From Mixia osmundae IAM 14324 (lineage: Eukaryota > Basidiomycota > Mixiomycetes > Mixiales > Mixiaceae): 64,000 bases of DNA. The position numbers and the translations under genes were made by a program. Shown here piece by piece: positions 24,839-35,800 of the stretch; position 1 is the stretch's first letter, and each line of letters opens with the position of its first letter. Under the pieces are notes generated by a model. That model was not told the origin of the DNA, did not search any database, and saw nothing but the letters and a program-made list of their open reading frames with translations. The DNA lies in NCBI RefSeq assembly GCF_000708205.1, contig NW_014575563.1, positions 1,419,361 to 1,483,360 of the forward strand, in the 5' to 3' direction.

Positions 24839-26016
24839 TCATATGTCTTGGTATAGCAACAAGGGCTCGCCCGTCTCTGTGATCTCGGGCAGTGTACACT
24901 GTCGCGTAGCTTCGTCAGAAATGCGTCTGTGGCTGGCATGATGCCTACTTTTAGATCAAAGGCTTTCGACAGCACAATCTTGAAGATCTTCTGCACGTTG
25001 ATCCTGCCTTGCGTGTCAGAGCGAGACGCAAGTCTGTTAGTATATCACATACGAGTGTGAAGTCGAGCAGAAGATCAGCGGTGCCTTCATAGCCTTGGCA
25101 AACCGCTTTGCCTATTTGACCTTGTGAGACTATGCAGACCCGGTAAGAGCGATGCTCACCTGTCGGGTGACGTCCTCCTGCTCAGACTCGGCTAGCGTCG
25201 AAAAGTGATCGTACTTTGTGCCCACCAGAAACGGTATCGCAGTCTGCTTCTCGTTTAGGCGCGCTGGCCACAGCGATGCTATATATGCCTGCCTTGTTGA
25301 AGCCACGAGCTTGTCGGTACCATTCCTTGATGCTGTTGAGGGTAGATTTGCGAGAGAGATCGAACATGAACAATATCGCGACCGCATCGTTGCACACGAG
25401 CGGCAGCATATTAACGAACTCTCTCTGACCTACGCGCAGACTCGCCGGATAAGCTTCGTGATGAGGCTGTGAGTCGTGCAGCTCACCGCCCAGATCCCAA
25501 ATGGAGAAAGTGATCTCTGTATTGCGGATGGAAATTGACTTTTCCTATGAGCAGTGATGACGCCTTGAGCGCGTTGCACTGTAGATCCGACTCAGCGAGG
25601 TACGCACCATGAAATTGACGCCGAGTGTCTGGATGTAGTCTTCGTCGAAGGAGCCTTCTACGTACTTGACCATCAAGCTCGTCTTGCCAATCTGTCCTGC
25701 CTCCTTGGTGACATTCACTCAAGCCTAGCGCGTAAGCTGACCTGCGAGTCGCCGACCATGCCGACCTATGTCTACCGTGTCAATGGAAGCAAAACTTGCG
25801 TTAGACCTCCACTCACTTTGATGACCACACTGCAGGGACTTGCATGAGCATAGCGTAACAGCATTCGTGAGCAACATGCCTGTTGCGGTCGTCATCTTGA
25901 GGCGCAGGCGCAGGCGCATGTTGGCTGCTGCTCTGCTGACTATGCGACGACCTGTACGACTCTTGACGTTGCCGCGACGAGCTTGAGCCTGCTCCTGTCG
26001 ACGTACTCGAAGCCAT
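24839..26016 (-). CDS. SPG1: Septation GTPase Spg1/Tem1
   Basis: Minus strand, ten exons: 25880-26016, 25817-25829, 25742-25765, 25608-25691, 25487-25544, 25293-25429, 25160-25243, 25053-25111, 24949-25003 and 24839-24898, 236 residues. Ras-like motifs: [20 protein letters not shown] (P-loop), [16 protein letters not shown] (switch I), [17 protein letters not shown] (switch II, Gln kept), [10 protein letters not shown] (the family's variant of NKxD), and the tail [19 protein letters not shown]. Spg1/Tem1 starts the septation/mitotic exit network from the spindle pole. Introns 1 (25830-25879, GCATGT) and 6 (25244-25292, GCAGGC) start with GC; both are required to keep the conserved protein. 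Exons 2 and 3 are only 13 and 24 bases. The 5' region is Ser/Gln-rich and poorly conserved. Confidence 0.9.
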
Positions 26017-26252
26017 CACTCGGCGACCTCGTCCCTGCTCGCGGTCTCGTGACAAAGTCAACGACGACGCGTGGCGTTTGAGCAGCTCGATCGTCAACTT
26101 TGATATTCGAGCACGCTCATCGGGCAAGGTGGCCTCGAATGTGACGCAGAGTGACGTCGAGGCAGGCTGTCGATCGTATAAGAATAAGAAGTCTCGGACA
26201 TCGCTATCTACCGTCGAGCAATCCATAACTTCGCCAAAACTAAATCAGCATC

Positions 26253-26611
26253 ATGTCTGCACTCGAAGGAGAACCTCAGATTGTCGACGACTCGATGGTC
26301 GACGGCGGTGCCGCGCCCAATGATGGTGACGAGCAAGTCAGCACAGGCTACGTCTCAAAGGGTCAGACGATCGCCATTCGATGTTTGATCGACAGGCTGA
26401 TGATCTCCTCTTTGCTGCTACACAGAGGAAGCAGATGGTCTTTCGAAGGACAACATCCTGCCTGAAGGTACATCGCGCAACAAGAGCAAGCCTGCTTACC
26501 AGGATGATGATGCGCTCGACGCTGCCGTAGAGGAGGCATCGGCCGCCGATCGTGAGTCACATGCAAAAGCGCCTGGCTCAGCTGACGCACTCTGCAGCCG
26601 GTCAAGCGTGA
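26253..26611 (+). CDS. Small acidic protein, tandem paralogue A (82 aa)
   Basis: Exons 26253-26361, 26426-26551 and 26598-26611. The product begins MSALEGEPQIVDDSMVDGGA and contains DGDEQVSTGYVSKGEEADGL and NILPEGTSRNKSKPAYQDDD. It is acidic, without Cys, Trp or hydrophobic stretches, so it is probably disordered; there is no signal peptide. The next gene encodes a clear paralogue with the same exon layout (first exons of identical length, same intron phases). I recognise no characterised family. Because of its size and composition a hydrophilin-like stress role is conceivable but not shown. Confidence 0.72.
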
Positions 26612-27051
26612 GACTGCAGTATAGAATCGCACTGTATCTGATCTAAGAAATTCGATATACCCTTTTTATTGGCATCCGCAGAAGCCTCGCCTATCTGAGC
26701 CCGGTCGTGATCCACATACCCCAGATTACAGACAATCAATCGTCTGCTTTGATCATCTGACCTGGGCTTTCTGACGCAGTGTCCGCAACAGAGACCCTCA
26801 AAGTAGACGATTGCCCTTCGAATATGCACTCTGAGCATCGACAAACCTGTTTGCCACAAGCTTGGCGTAGCCTGCCAAGATGCGCATTCTCGTATGAAAA
26901 TGTCCGAGCATATCGAAATTTCCAAATGGCCCTCGCAAAGCTGCTCGCAGAACTGTTGTCGCCACACAAAGCCGCACAGCCTGCCACCTTCCGTCCCTTT
27001 CCTTCGCTTCCCTCTCAACTACCGCGAAGCAGCCCAGCTAATCGAAACGAA
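26612..27051. promoter_or_regulatory. Spacer between tandem paralogues
   Basis: 440 bases without a supported gene. Open frames here on the minus strand show no family resemblance and no splice logic. It should hold the 3' end of paralogue A and the promoter of paralogue B. No tRNA-like B box is visible. Confidence 0.5.
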
Positions 27052-27426
27052 ATGTCTGGCCTCGAAGGTGAACCTCAGATCGTCACAGACGCCATGTCAA
27101 AAGGAGGTGCAGGACCTGCCGACGGCGATGAGCAAGTCTCTACAGGATACGTTTCCAAAGGCAAGTCCGCAGGCGGGGGCGCATCGTCCGGAGCAAGTTG
27201 ACGAGGAAACGCAGAGGAAGCCAGCGTTCTGTCGAAGAAGAATATCTTGCCCGATGGCGCTTCTCGTAAGACTGCCAGCCACGACTACAAGCAGGACGAG
27301 GACGATCTCGACAACGAGGTCGCCAGTCGTACCAATGCTGAGCGTAAGTCGGTCGCGACTTGATTAGATACCCTAGCTGAGCATACATTGGTGCGAGCAG
27401 CCCAGGTCGAGTACACCCGCAGCTGA
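27052..27426 (+). CDS. Small acidic protein, tandem paralogue B (87 aa)
   Basis: Exons 27052-27160, 27215-27343 and 27401-27426. The product begins MSGLEGEPQIVTDAMSKGGA and contains DGDEQVSTGYVSKGEEASVL, NILPDGASRKTASHDYKQDE and the tail PQVEYTRS. It shares most of exon 1 and about half of exon 2 with the preceding paralogue, while the tails differ. The first intron (27161-27214) starts with GC (donor AAAG|GCAAGT), whereas the matching intron of paralogue A starts with GT. Both are phase 1 and both rejoin to GEEA. Function unknown; see paralogue A. Confidence 0.74.
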
Positions 27427-27457
27427 GCGCCGTCGCACCCGCGATGGATCTTTGCGC

Positions 27458-28901
27458 TTACATGACTTTGCTGAGCCATTGCACAATACTTCGAATCTGA
27501 TCGTTCGTCGCGTGAGATTCTTTTGTGAGATCTGACGCTGAATCGTAACGGTTGCCTATCATAGCTTGACCTAAAGCCTCGACTTGAGACAGGATCGCGC
27601 TCGACAGGGTGCTTTGTTCAACGTCGAATGCGGTGATCAGAGCATGCTTTGATGTGATGCGAATCGACTGTGAGATGCAACATTGTGGGCAGGATCGAAA
27701 GAAGTGCACGGGCAAAGTGCTTACAAGTGACCCAAAGTCGAATTGGTGCGACAGGTCTATCGTAAACTCCGGTGTCTGCCCCCAAACCCACGCCCAGGAC
27801 TACATATCGAATGAGCGCATGCTGTATTGCAACGTGCAGCACGTACGAGGAGCTCAGCACGATTGTCGCTGACAAACTCTTCGGCCATCATATCTTGCTC
27901 AGTTATTTCCTGTCTTTACTATTGAGCCTGTGATCTCTCAGGCGCTGGACTTTGCGTACGGTGATGGCGAGCTCGATGTCTTCAGCTTTGGCGTATCGCT
28001 CGGCGACGGCGCGTACGAAGCTCTCATGCCCAATCTCGGCGTTCCACTCTGAGAGATTACGCACGGATGAGGAGACAGATCCTACGCCCTTTGTCTTGAG
28101 GGATGGTCGCTCGGCCTTGAGTAGGCCGCGCAGCGAAGTGAGATCAGAGCGCAGGAGCATTGTGCCATGATGGTACGCGCGCGCATTGATCAGCTTGAAG
28201 GCGGAGCCTGATACGTATGGAAGCGCATGTCAGTCATCAGCCTGCTCATATAGCCCTAAGAGCTTATCTTGAAAGACTCGCAGACGATATCGTGACGCTC
28301 GTTGACGCGCGTCGGGACATCAAGGGCATTGAGCGCGCTCGAAACCAGCTCAGCCCCTTGACGTCGATCGAAAGAGGCTCTGGGCATGAAGAGACAGTAA
28401 TTTGTATTGCCAAGGTCCTGCATATCATGAGGATGAGCTTGCGCGCAATGCACCCGTTGAGGGGGGCTGACATGGTATACCGTGCCGCCGCCGCTTCTTC
28501 GCCTGACGAGCGGTATCCTCAGTTGGCGTAGCCTGCTCAAATTGATCTCGTTCCACGGGTTCTGGGCGTCGCGATGAGCCTGGCAGCTGTTAACAATCGA
28601 TGGGCAAGCTTGCCTGGTTTCTGCCAATGACGATGCAGGGCGCATTTCGATATAGCAACAATATATGCTGATCTGCTGGCGTCTTCCGAAAAAGCCTAGC
28701 GATATATCAGCGATTGTGCGAGTCTTAAGCATCAAGACTCGCCAGTCCTCGTACGCTAGATTCCAGTAGGGGTTTGTCGAATGCGACAAGAAGATTCTTG
28801 CTGGCGTGCCTGCGCTATGAGATCAGATAAGCAACGGAAGACATATCTGCTTTACTCGTCGCGTAGCTACGAGTCTGTGATGTGCATGAGTGCCATTGCA
28901 T
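27458..28901 (-). CDS. Lipoate-protein ligase A family (AIM22-like)
   Basis: Minus strand, exons 28871-28901, 28743-28809, 28614-28695, 28472-28561, 28264-28417, 27960-28207, 27847-27909, 27725-27799 and 27458-27667, 339 residues in frame. Family blocks: STNPYWNLAYEDWLFRKTPA, ILLLYRNAPCIVIGRNQNPW, LRIPLVRRRSGGGTVYH, LGNTNYCLFMPRASFDRR, NALDVPTRVNERHDIV, ARAYHHGTMLL and WGQTPEFT. These enzymes attach lipoate to mitochondrial dehydrogenases. The short Arg-bearing N-terminus could be a mitochondrial presequence but is the least certain exon. Introns 28562-28613 (GCAAGC) and 28696-28742 (GCGAGT) have GC donors. The junction after FKIS, beside the expected catalytic lysine, has only a poor donor (GCTCTT) and yields KISSAFK where the family has KISGSA; this point is unresolved. 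Confidence 0.82.
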
Positions 28902-29094
28902 CGATCACTGCGAACGCCTCGGAAGCTTTACAGCAATCTAAATATCTAGAGCGTACGGCACGTGCCTCTCCAATTTTGACATGACACGCGATATCAAACT
29001 TAGGCGAAGAGACTGCATTCAACAGTCCAAATTATTCCCATTATACCCTGATGTAGACTGCTCCTCGAGTCGTGCCCTGAGTCGTGAGAGCTTC

Positions 29095-31230
29095 TTAATA
29101 GACTTTCTCGTCAGTTGGAGTAGTCTCTGTGGCGGCGACCTTATCGTCTTCGAAAGAGCCGTGAGACTGCATGCCCTCGGCGTTGTCCGTCAAACCCATG
29201 CCAGAGATATCGTAGCCATGCTCTGCGAGATACTCCTTGAAAAGTACGTCCTCTTGGGCAATAAAGTCAGGCGTAATCTCGACCAAGAAGAAGCCAATAA
29301 CTGCAGCCAAAAGTGCAAGAGATGACGCGAGGTAGAACGGAACCGTGATGGATCTTGAGTCAGTTGCAGGGTAGTCACCGATGAGCGTTGGGATCGCCCA
29401 CGTGCCACAGTAAGCTCCCACCTACTTGCTGTCAGTAGGGGTACTGCTGAGCGATCAGGGCTTACTTTGCCGAACGCGGCGGCCGTTCCGTACAAAACTC
29501 CGCGGGCCGGAGTTGGGAATGACTTTGCCGCAAGTAAGCCGATACAATTACCAGGGCCAACCTCGCCGAAGCATAGGAAGAGTCCGTATACTACTGCGAA
29601 AGCCGCAATGTGATTGGTAAGATGGTTGTAAAGGCCCGACATGATATAGCCGATCACCGCTTGAATTACGAGCGCGCCGATGAGGAGCTTTTTGGGTCCG
29701 ATGAAAGGTAGCAAGAGGGCACCGCCTATGCATCCGGGCAAATAGAAGCTGTTGATCACTACACTGATGTGCAGAGGCGTTAGCGAGGTTCCAGAAAGCG
29801 ATAGAAAGGTCATAGGGCGAGAAGGGACAGAAAGAAAGATGCTTTATTTTTCGTTCGCGACCAATCCGAGACCGAAAGCTTGACTTACTTCCATGCAAAG
29901 ACCGTGGTTAGCTTAGTAGAGCTGCCTGTGATGACATCGATGATGGTAGAGGAGTAGAGACCGAAGGAGTAGCTGTGCAAAAAGATTAGGTCGCAACTGA
30001 TGGGTCTTAATCTTGACGTACGCGCTAAAGTCGTAAATCCACCAGATCAGTGCGATTGCTGACCAACGAAGCCAGTATCGTTTGAAGATGAGGCCCCAGG
30101 GCATCTTCGCGCGAGTGATGGCAGACCGTTGGAACGCCTCTGGCTCGCTGCGGATGAAAAGTCGCAATAAGAAGATGACGGCAGGAACAACGCAGCCAAC
30201 GCCGAGCGTGGTGCGCCAAGCAGCTCTGAGATGATTTTCGCCGTAGCCTAGAACGCAGAAGAGGGGAATTGCAGCGCCAGCGACGAATCCCCAACTGCAT
30301 TCGGCGACGCGTCGGTCAGCCTCCATCCTCTTCGAGTACCAATAACTGACTCTATGGCACAATTCGTGAAGAGCGCAAACAGCATGTTGCCTCGATTGCT
30401 CGGAACATCACTGTTCTCGGAAGATTCGGCGCAGGCGACAGAACCGGCCGGGTATTCAGCCTAAAACCCGGTCGATATGAGCAGCTGTCGAATGGATAAA
30501 GCGACGCAATACTTACACCAATGCCGATACCGGTAAGGAAGCGGTATGCTGTCAATGCTGCAATGATCGAGCCGGGCGTTCCCCCCTTTCCGTAAGCACC
30601 AGCGCTCAGAGCTGCCATCGAAATGACTGATTAGACGTGAAGCCAGCGGTGAGGTTTGCACTGACCAGCGAATACGAAGACGATGATGTTGGCAATGTAC
30701 ATCGGGTTCTTGCGTCCGTAACGATCCACGATCCAACCGAAGGAAAGTTGGCCGACGACGATTCCTGAATTGTCTGTGGGTTAGAATGAATTGCCTGCTA
30801 CCATCTCTAGACTTGCCGGCGAAGCCGATACCTGCCATAGGCTGATTCAGCGCGGCTGTTCTCCATGATCATGTAAGACGCACCAGCAAAGACGGTGCCA
30901 CGCTGGTGATCGGCAAGGACAGCAGCTCCATAAATTCCTGCCCATCAAGAGCATCAGTGACTTGCCCCACGAAGGAAGCGCGAAGACGAACGACGCAAAA
31001 GTGTCAGCACACTGCCGATTGATCTAATATGAGGTACGTCATGAGCTCCGGCCACTGCGCATGAGCACTTTGCGCACCCATTGAGGTAGCCATCAGAGAA
31101 GAGAGCGGCGCCGCAGACGAAGACGAGGCCAGTGCCCCGAATCTCGCGGCGAGGCTTCCTGTGCACGCTAGTGTCAGCTCATTCCTCGAGAGAGCAACGC
31201 CTGCGCATGCCTTTCGACGACTTCTGCCAT
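29095..31230 (-). CDS. GIT1-like major facilitator (glycerophosphodiester/phosphate transporter)
   Basis: Minus strand, twelve exons: 31205-31230, 31078-31158, 30992-31011, 30902-30937, 30817-30855, 30666-30764, 30517-30626, 30351-30460, 30022-30294, 29889-29972, 29466-29763 and 29095-29421, 500 residues, the usual Git1 length. Hallmarks: FVCGAALFSDGYLNG, the MFS loop motif VGQLSFGWIVDRYGRKNP, YRFLTGIGIGAEYPAGSVAC, ALIWWIYDFSAYSFGLYSS, INSFYLPGCIGGALLLPFIG and a hydrophilic acidic C-tail. Git1 homologues carry glycerophosphoinositol, glycerophosphocholine or phosphate with protons; the substrate here is not decidable. Intron 30765-30816 has a GC donor (GCAAGT). The first intron (31159-31204, GCAGGC) is probably another, but the 26-base first exon is tentative. 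Exon 3 has only 20 bases. Confidence 0.85.
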
Positions 31231-31534
31231 CGCTGCTAGCTCAGGCCTCGTATGGAGAGATTTGGGAACCGTCGCTCTATATCTCGAACTTCCCGCCCAG
31301 ATTAGCCGCAGCCGCCTCTCGGCAGCACATGTACTTCTCTCCAGCACGAACGTTTCTGCGTGATCGAGTCTGGTCCCATGATCGGTAATGTGAAGAGGTC
31401 AAACCCTCACGAGGCTAGCCTGCCCAGCAACTCTATTTTAAGCAATTTGATTTCGCGCGCGAACTTTACACGCTGCCGAGTCACGAGCACGGCTTAAAAT
31501 TGGAGGGACAGGCACGTTTGGCTCCGTGTCAGAG
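31231..31534. promoter_or_regulatory. Divergent intergenic region, transporter / UreF
   Basis: 304 bases between divergent start codons. It holds no supported gene or RNA. An AT-richer stretch near 31431-31455 stands out locally and may be part of the UreF promoter. Confidence 0.45.
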
Positions 31535-32405
31535 ATGTCAGGGCACGATCAGTCTTTCATATTGCTATTGTCAGTCAAGCTTTCTGCTGCTGTTAATCGG
31601 CTCCAACACGTGCGCAGACTCGCAGACTCTAATCTGCCGACCGGCGGCTTCGTAGCCTCGGCTGGTCTGGAGGCGTTTGCTCACCATGGTCAACTCGGCT
31701 TGCAGATCAGCTCTCAGCAGCAGAACGTGAAGCTGACAGAGATCGTCAACTTTGTCGATCATAACCTTGCCGCGTATGCGAGAAGTTCTCTCAGCTCTCT
31801 GAGGGCTGCACATGCGCAGGTCGAGGCACTGTCAACATTGCGAGTCCCGCAGGTGTTGCAAGCTCTTGGTCAGATCGACAAGGCGTACCATGCCATCACG
31901 CTTAATCACGTCGTGCGGAGGGCCAGCACAGCTCAGGGTGTTGCTCTCTTGTCACTCTACAGTCGTGCATTCTCCTATGACTCTCCTCTAATCGATGAGC
32001 TTGTCGAGAAGTTCAGAGCTCGGATACGGTCTGGGCAGATCGAGGGACATCTGCCCGTCTGCTTTGCAATCCTCACAGCCGGACTCGGTTTGAAGCAAGG
32101 TGATAGCAAGGCGAGGGCTTGCCGCAGCGCTGACGTGCGCGCACACAGATGCATCGGTTGAGCTTCACTTGTTCCTTCATGCTCGATCCATACTATCGTC
32201 GGCGGTCAGATTGAATCTTATTGGGCCCTATCAGGCGCATCGCATCCTGCTGCAACAGATGCAGCCCCTCATCAAGCGTGCAGCCGCAGACAATCCTGCA
32301 TTATACACCTTCGAGCTTATCCGGCCACCAGCGACCATCTGGCCTCTTGCCGAAATTCTTGCAGCCCGTCACGATGTCATGAACACGCGCATCTTCAACT
32401 CATAG
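31535..32405 (+). CDS. Urease accessory protein UreF
   Basis: Exons 31535-31569, 31618-32099 and 32149-32405, 257 residues, all GT-AG. Signature blocks: LLLLADSNLPTGGFVASAGL near the start, VVRRASTAQGVALLSLYSRA in the middle, and SAVRLNLIGPYQAHRILLQQ near the end. UreF binds UreD/UreH and UreG on apo-urease to gate nickel insertion, so a nickel urease should be encoded elsewhere in this genome. ATG 31535 was chosen because an upstream in-frame GTG is not a likely eukaryotic start. Confidence 0.93.
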
Positions 32406-32808
32406 TAGATGCTTACAGCGTCGCATGTTGGATGATGCCGGGCGAGTGGTGACAATTTGCATCATCACCGCCCCGGATACATGCTTCTTTGCATACTCTG
32501 GCGAGCAAAGTCTGCACGGTGAAAATCTGCACACTTTATTCGTTCAGCCCATATGCGGACAGACCACAATCTGATCTGTGCTCCTGTCGGTGCCACCATA
32601 GTTTTGAAATGCAATCAATAGAAGACGCGATCTTCGTCTGCATACTCGCTGAGCCTCCGGACATTGTTGGTGCAGTCTGATGTCAGCCTTGAGACTTGCA
32701 GCTGTCGCGTCAATATCAAAGCATCGTCAAGTGGCAACATTGCAATCTGATGTACATCAACCGCGGCCAGGGATTTGTGTGTGCGATTTCCGAGCTCGGC
32801 AGCGAGTA
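32406..32808. other. Convergent spacer UreF / GRR1-like
   Basis: About 400 bases between two gene ends. I see no tRNA-like cloverleaf, no repeat and no reading frame with family resemblance. It presumably contains the two 3' UTRs. Confidence 0.5.
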
Positions 32809-35800
32809 TCAACGGTCAAGGTCCATAAGGCGACCCTCGTCATCTTCAAAATCATCTTCGTCGTCTGCATCCTGTTGAGCACGACCCGGCTCGTGACCCT
32901 GTGCGTGGCGCTGCTGCAGCATAGCCAGATGCGCTTGCTGTTGCGCTGTTGTACCCTGCCAGATGTCTCGACTGCTAGACGGGGCAGTATCGCGAGATAG
33001 TGTTGCATCCGGTAGATCGAGGCTGCCGCGGCCTGCTAAGTCCAGAAAGCGATATTCGGGGAAGCCTTGACTCGTCTCTCGAATACTGTTGGGTAGATAT
33101 CCGGGCATCGGCTCTTGTTCGCGTAAAGGCAGGCGCTGAAAGACACGCTGGACGTTCGCAAAATGATCTCGCTGCTGCCCCTCCGTCATCACTTGTCGAT
33201 TGCCGGCAGGCTCGGCATCTCTTTGCGCGGCGAGTTGGACGGGCCCGGGCATATGCAGAGGTGGACCAAGGAAGCGAAAGTCACGCGGTGCTTGAGGACC
33301 GTTTGGCGGCGCGGTTGTTGCAGCTTGAGCGACCGCTTCAGCTGCGAGTCGATGCTCTTGCAGCCTGACACGCAACAGGTCTGTCTGCGCAGGGTCGAAG
33401 CGCATCGCATCATCGGGACGTCCGCGACCATCCAGCTCGCCTCGTAGCAAGATAGTTTGGTCATCCTCCTCCATTTCTGCTCGATCGCCGTTATCGAGCT
33501 GCATCGCGCCCAGCTCTCGTCGCATCGTGAGGTCGCTCTGTGTGCGTTCCAGGTTCAGGTTGAAACGTTCGGCCTGAGCTCGTTCGGCATGTATGCGCTC
33601 TGCGAGATCGCCGTGAAAGCGCTCTACACGATCGCCCATGCGATCCATGTGTCGCTCGCGTTGACCAAAGGCGGCGAGCTGACCAACGCTGCCAGTAGTA
33701 CGAGCAAGGTGATCTCGGAGCTGACGCACGCCCTCTCCAGAGTAGACACAGAAAGCCTGTCGTTGGTGGGTATTGAAGCCGTCCGGCGGCGAGCGACAGA
33801 ACAGCTGAAGCTCTGGCCGACGGAAAGCAGGAACGCCGGTCAGGCTGAGATGGGTGAGACGGCGCAGCTGCTGCAGAAGCGCGTGGATCGCAGGCACGCT
33901 GATGTTCTCACAGTAGGACAGATGCACCCTCTCGAGCGAAGATCGCTGCATGAGTGCCGAGATGGCCAGATCAGTCAAATTGGTGACCTATGGAATGTCA
34001 GCGTGTGACACATCTTCGTGTAAACTGGAGCTCACCCTAACGAGGCCGATGCGCTTGAGCTTGGTCAGACCCGCGGCCATCTCTTGAACGCTCATATCCG
34101 TCAGCAAAGGACAGCAGGCGACATCGATGTAGCGAAGGCGTGTGCAGCGGCGAGTCAGCATTGTGATGGCACTATCTGTTAGTCTGCCGACATGACCCAA
34201 GTGCAGGAATTGTAGATGCTTGCCCAGCTTGCAGATGCTATAGATGCTTTCGTCAGTCAAATTGGTACATTTGCAGAGTATCAGATTGCGAATGCGGGGC
34301 ATATTAGCGACGATGGATGCAATGGCGGCGTCTGTGATCTTGTTGAGACCGGTCATGTCGAGATAACGCAGATGTTCGAAGTTCTTGGAGGTAATGTGTA
34401 CCATGGGCAGACCAAACGATGTCGTCGGTCTTGCGTTGCTTCGGCCGTCTCGTGCGCCCTGGGAACGGGAATGCGGAGCTGGCTGCGTTCCAGGGCTACC
34501 GCTCTGCTCTCCTCGACCTCGAAAAGACTCGACAGAGTGGTTACCAAGGGCAACCGCAGGCGGCGGCACGACAGATTGGAGCTTTGTGTACTCTGACAGG
34601 ACAGCGTCTGTGACGGCCTCGACTTCTGCTTGGGGTGCTGTAGTGACAGACTCGTAAGCTCGTTCGGCTAATGGACCGATCAGGTCTAGCTGGTCTTGAC
34701 GCAGGGCTTCCTCGCGGGCCAGGTAAGCTCCTGCTTCGCCGATGAACAGCCGAGATGGCGAAGGCCCGTGACGGATCGGGAAAGCAGCATCGGTGATGTT
34801 GACGCAGTAGTTGAGACTGAGCTCGCGCAGATGAGTAGAATAGCGCCAGAGCGCCCAAAGCGAAGCGTCCGATATTTGAGGGCACGACAAGGTGTCGACT
34901 TCGAGCAGGAGTGGACAATTTTGCGAGAAGAGGACAATCGGGACGCAGCTGATATTCTGCAAATGTCGCAGCTTGACCTGTAAAGGGAAGCGTCAGCACA
35001 GCATCTGTAAATACGCGGTCGGACACACCCGGCGCAGCAGTCTACAATTCAGCGCAAGCTGATTGAGAGAAATGTCTGTGAGTTCTTTGCAACCGCCCAG
35101 ATTGACACCTTGCAGACGACTGAGATGACGAGCTGCGACGAGGATACTTTTGTCTGTGATGAGCTTGCAGTCTGTCAGATCAAGCGCGACAATGTTGTGA
35201 CAATGTGAGAGAACAGTGGCGAGACTGTTGTCTGTTATTTCGGTGCAATTGATGAGAGTCAGTCGCTCGAGTCGCTCGCAGCATGCTATGCGAGACAGGA
35301 TCTGATCCGACATGTCCGAAGCAAGGGTCGAGAAATTGAGCTTGCGGACGAAGCTCGAGTAGTGAAACGTCTGCTTCGGCCAACGAAGAATGACGAGCAT
35401 CTTGAGCAAAGACGTCACGCGAGCGAACATGGGTCGATGCCAGAGCAGCTCAACGCCGCACTGGCACCAAGATTTGCAGACGAGGAGGCAAGATTGGAGA
35501 TCCTTCGTCGAGGTCACCAATCGCAGGATGGCGAGCAAGATCTCATGCGGCAGCTTGGCAGGATCAGTGATCTGACCGTTGGCACCTTCGGCTCCGGCAA
35601 GGACCATGCTCATCTCGTCAAAGTCCTCTGAGCGCTTGTTCATCTCTTCCTCGCCAGGAATCGTAGTTGTTGTCGTAGACGGCGAGACAGCGGGCGATGA
35701 CGTCTCTGATGTGCTCATACCGCTTGCTGCCTCGAGAGAGAGCGTTCTAGCTTCTCCCGCACGGAGGGTGTTGCGCCGACGCTGCCGAGTAGCTGCAGTA

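Noticed and set aside
26612-27018. A minus-strand open frame of about 138 codons in the spacer between the small paralogues.
   Set aside because: No family similarity, and it covers the expected promoter of the second paralogue.
33457-34008. A 183-codon plus-strand frame opposite the third exon of the GRR1-like gene.
   Set aside because: It is an antisense shadow of LRR and Gln/Arg-rich coding sequence, without splice or family support.
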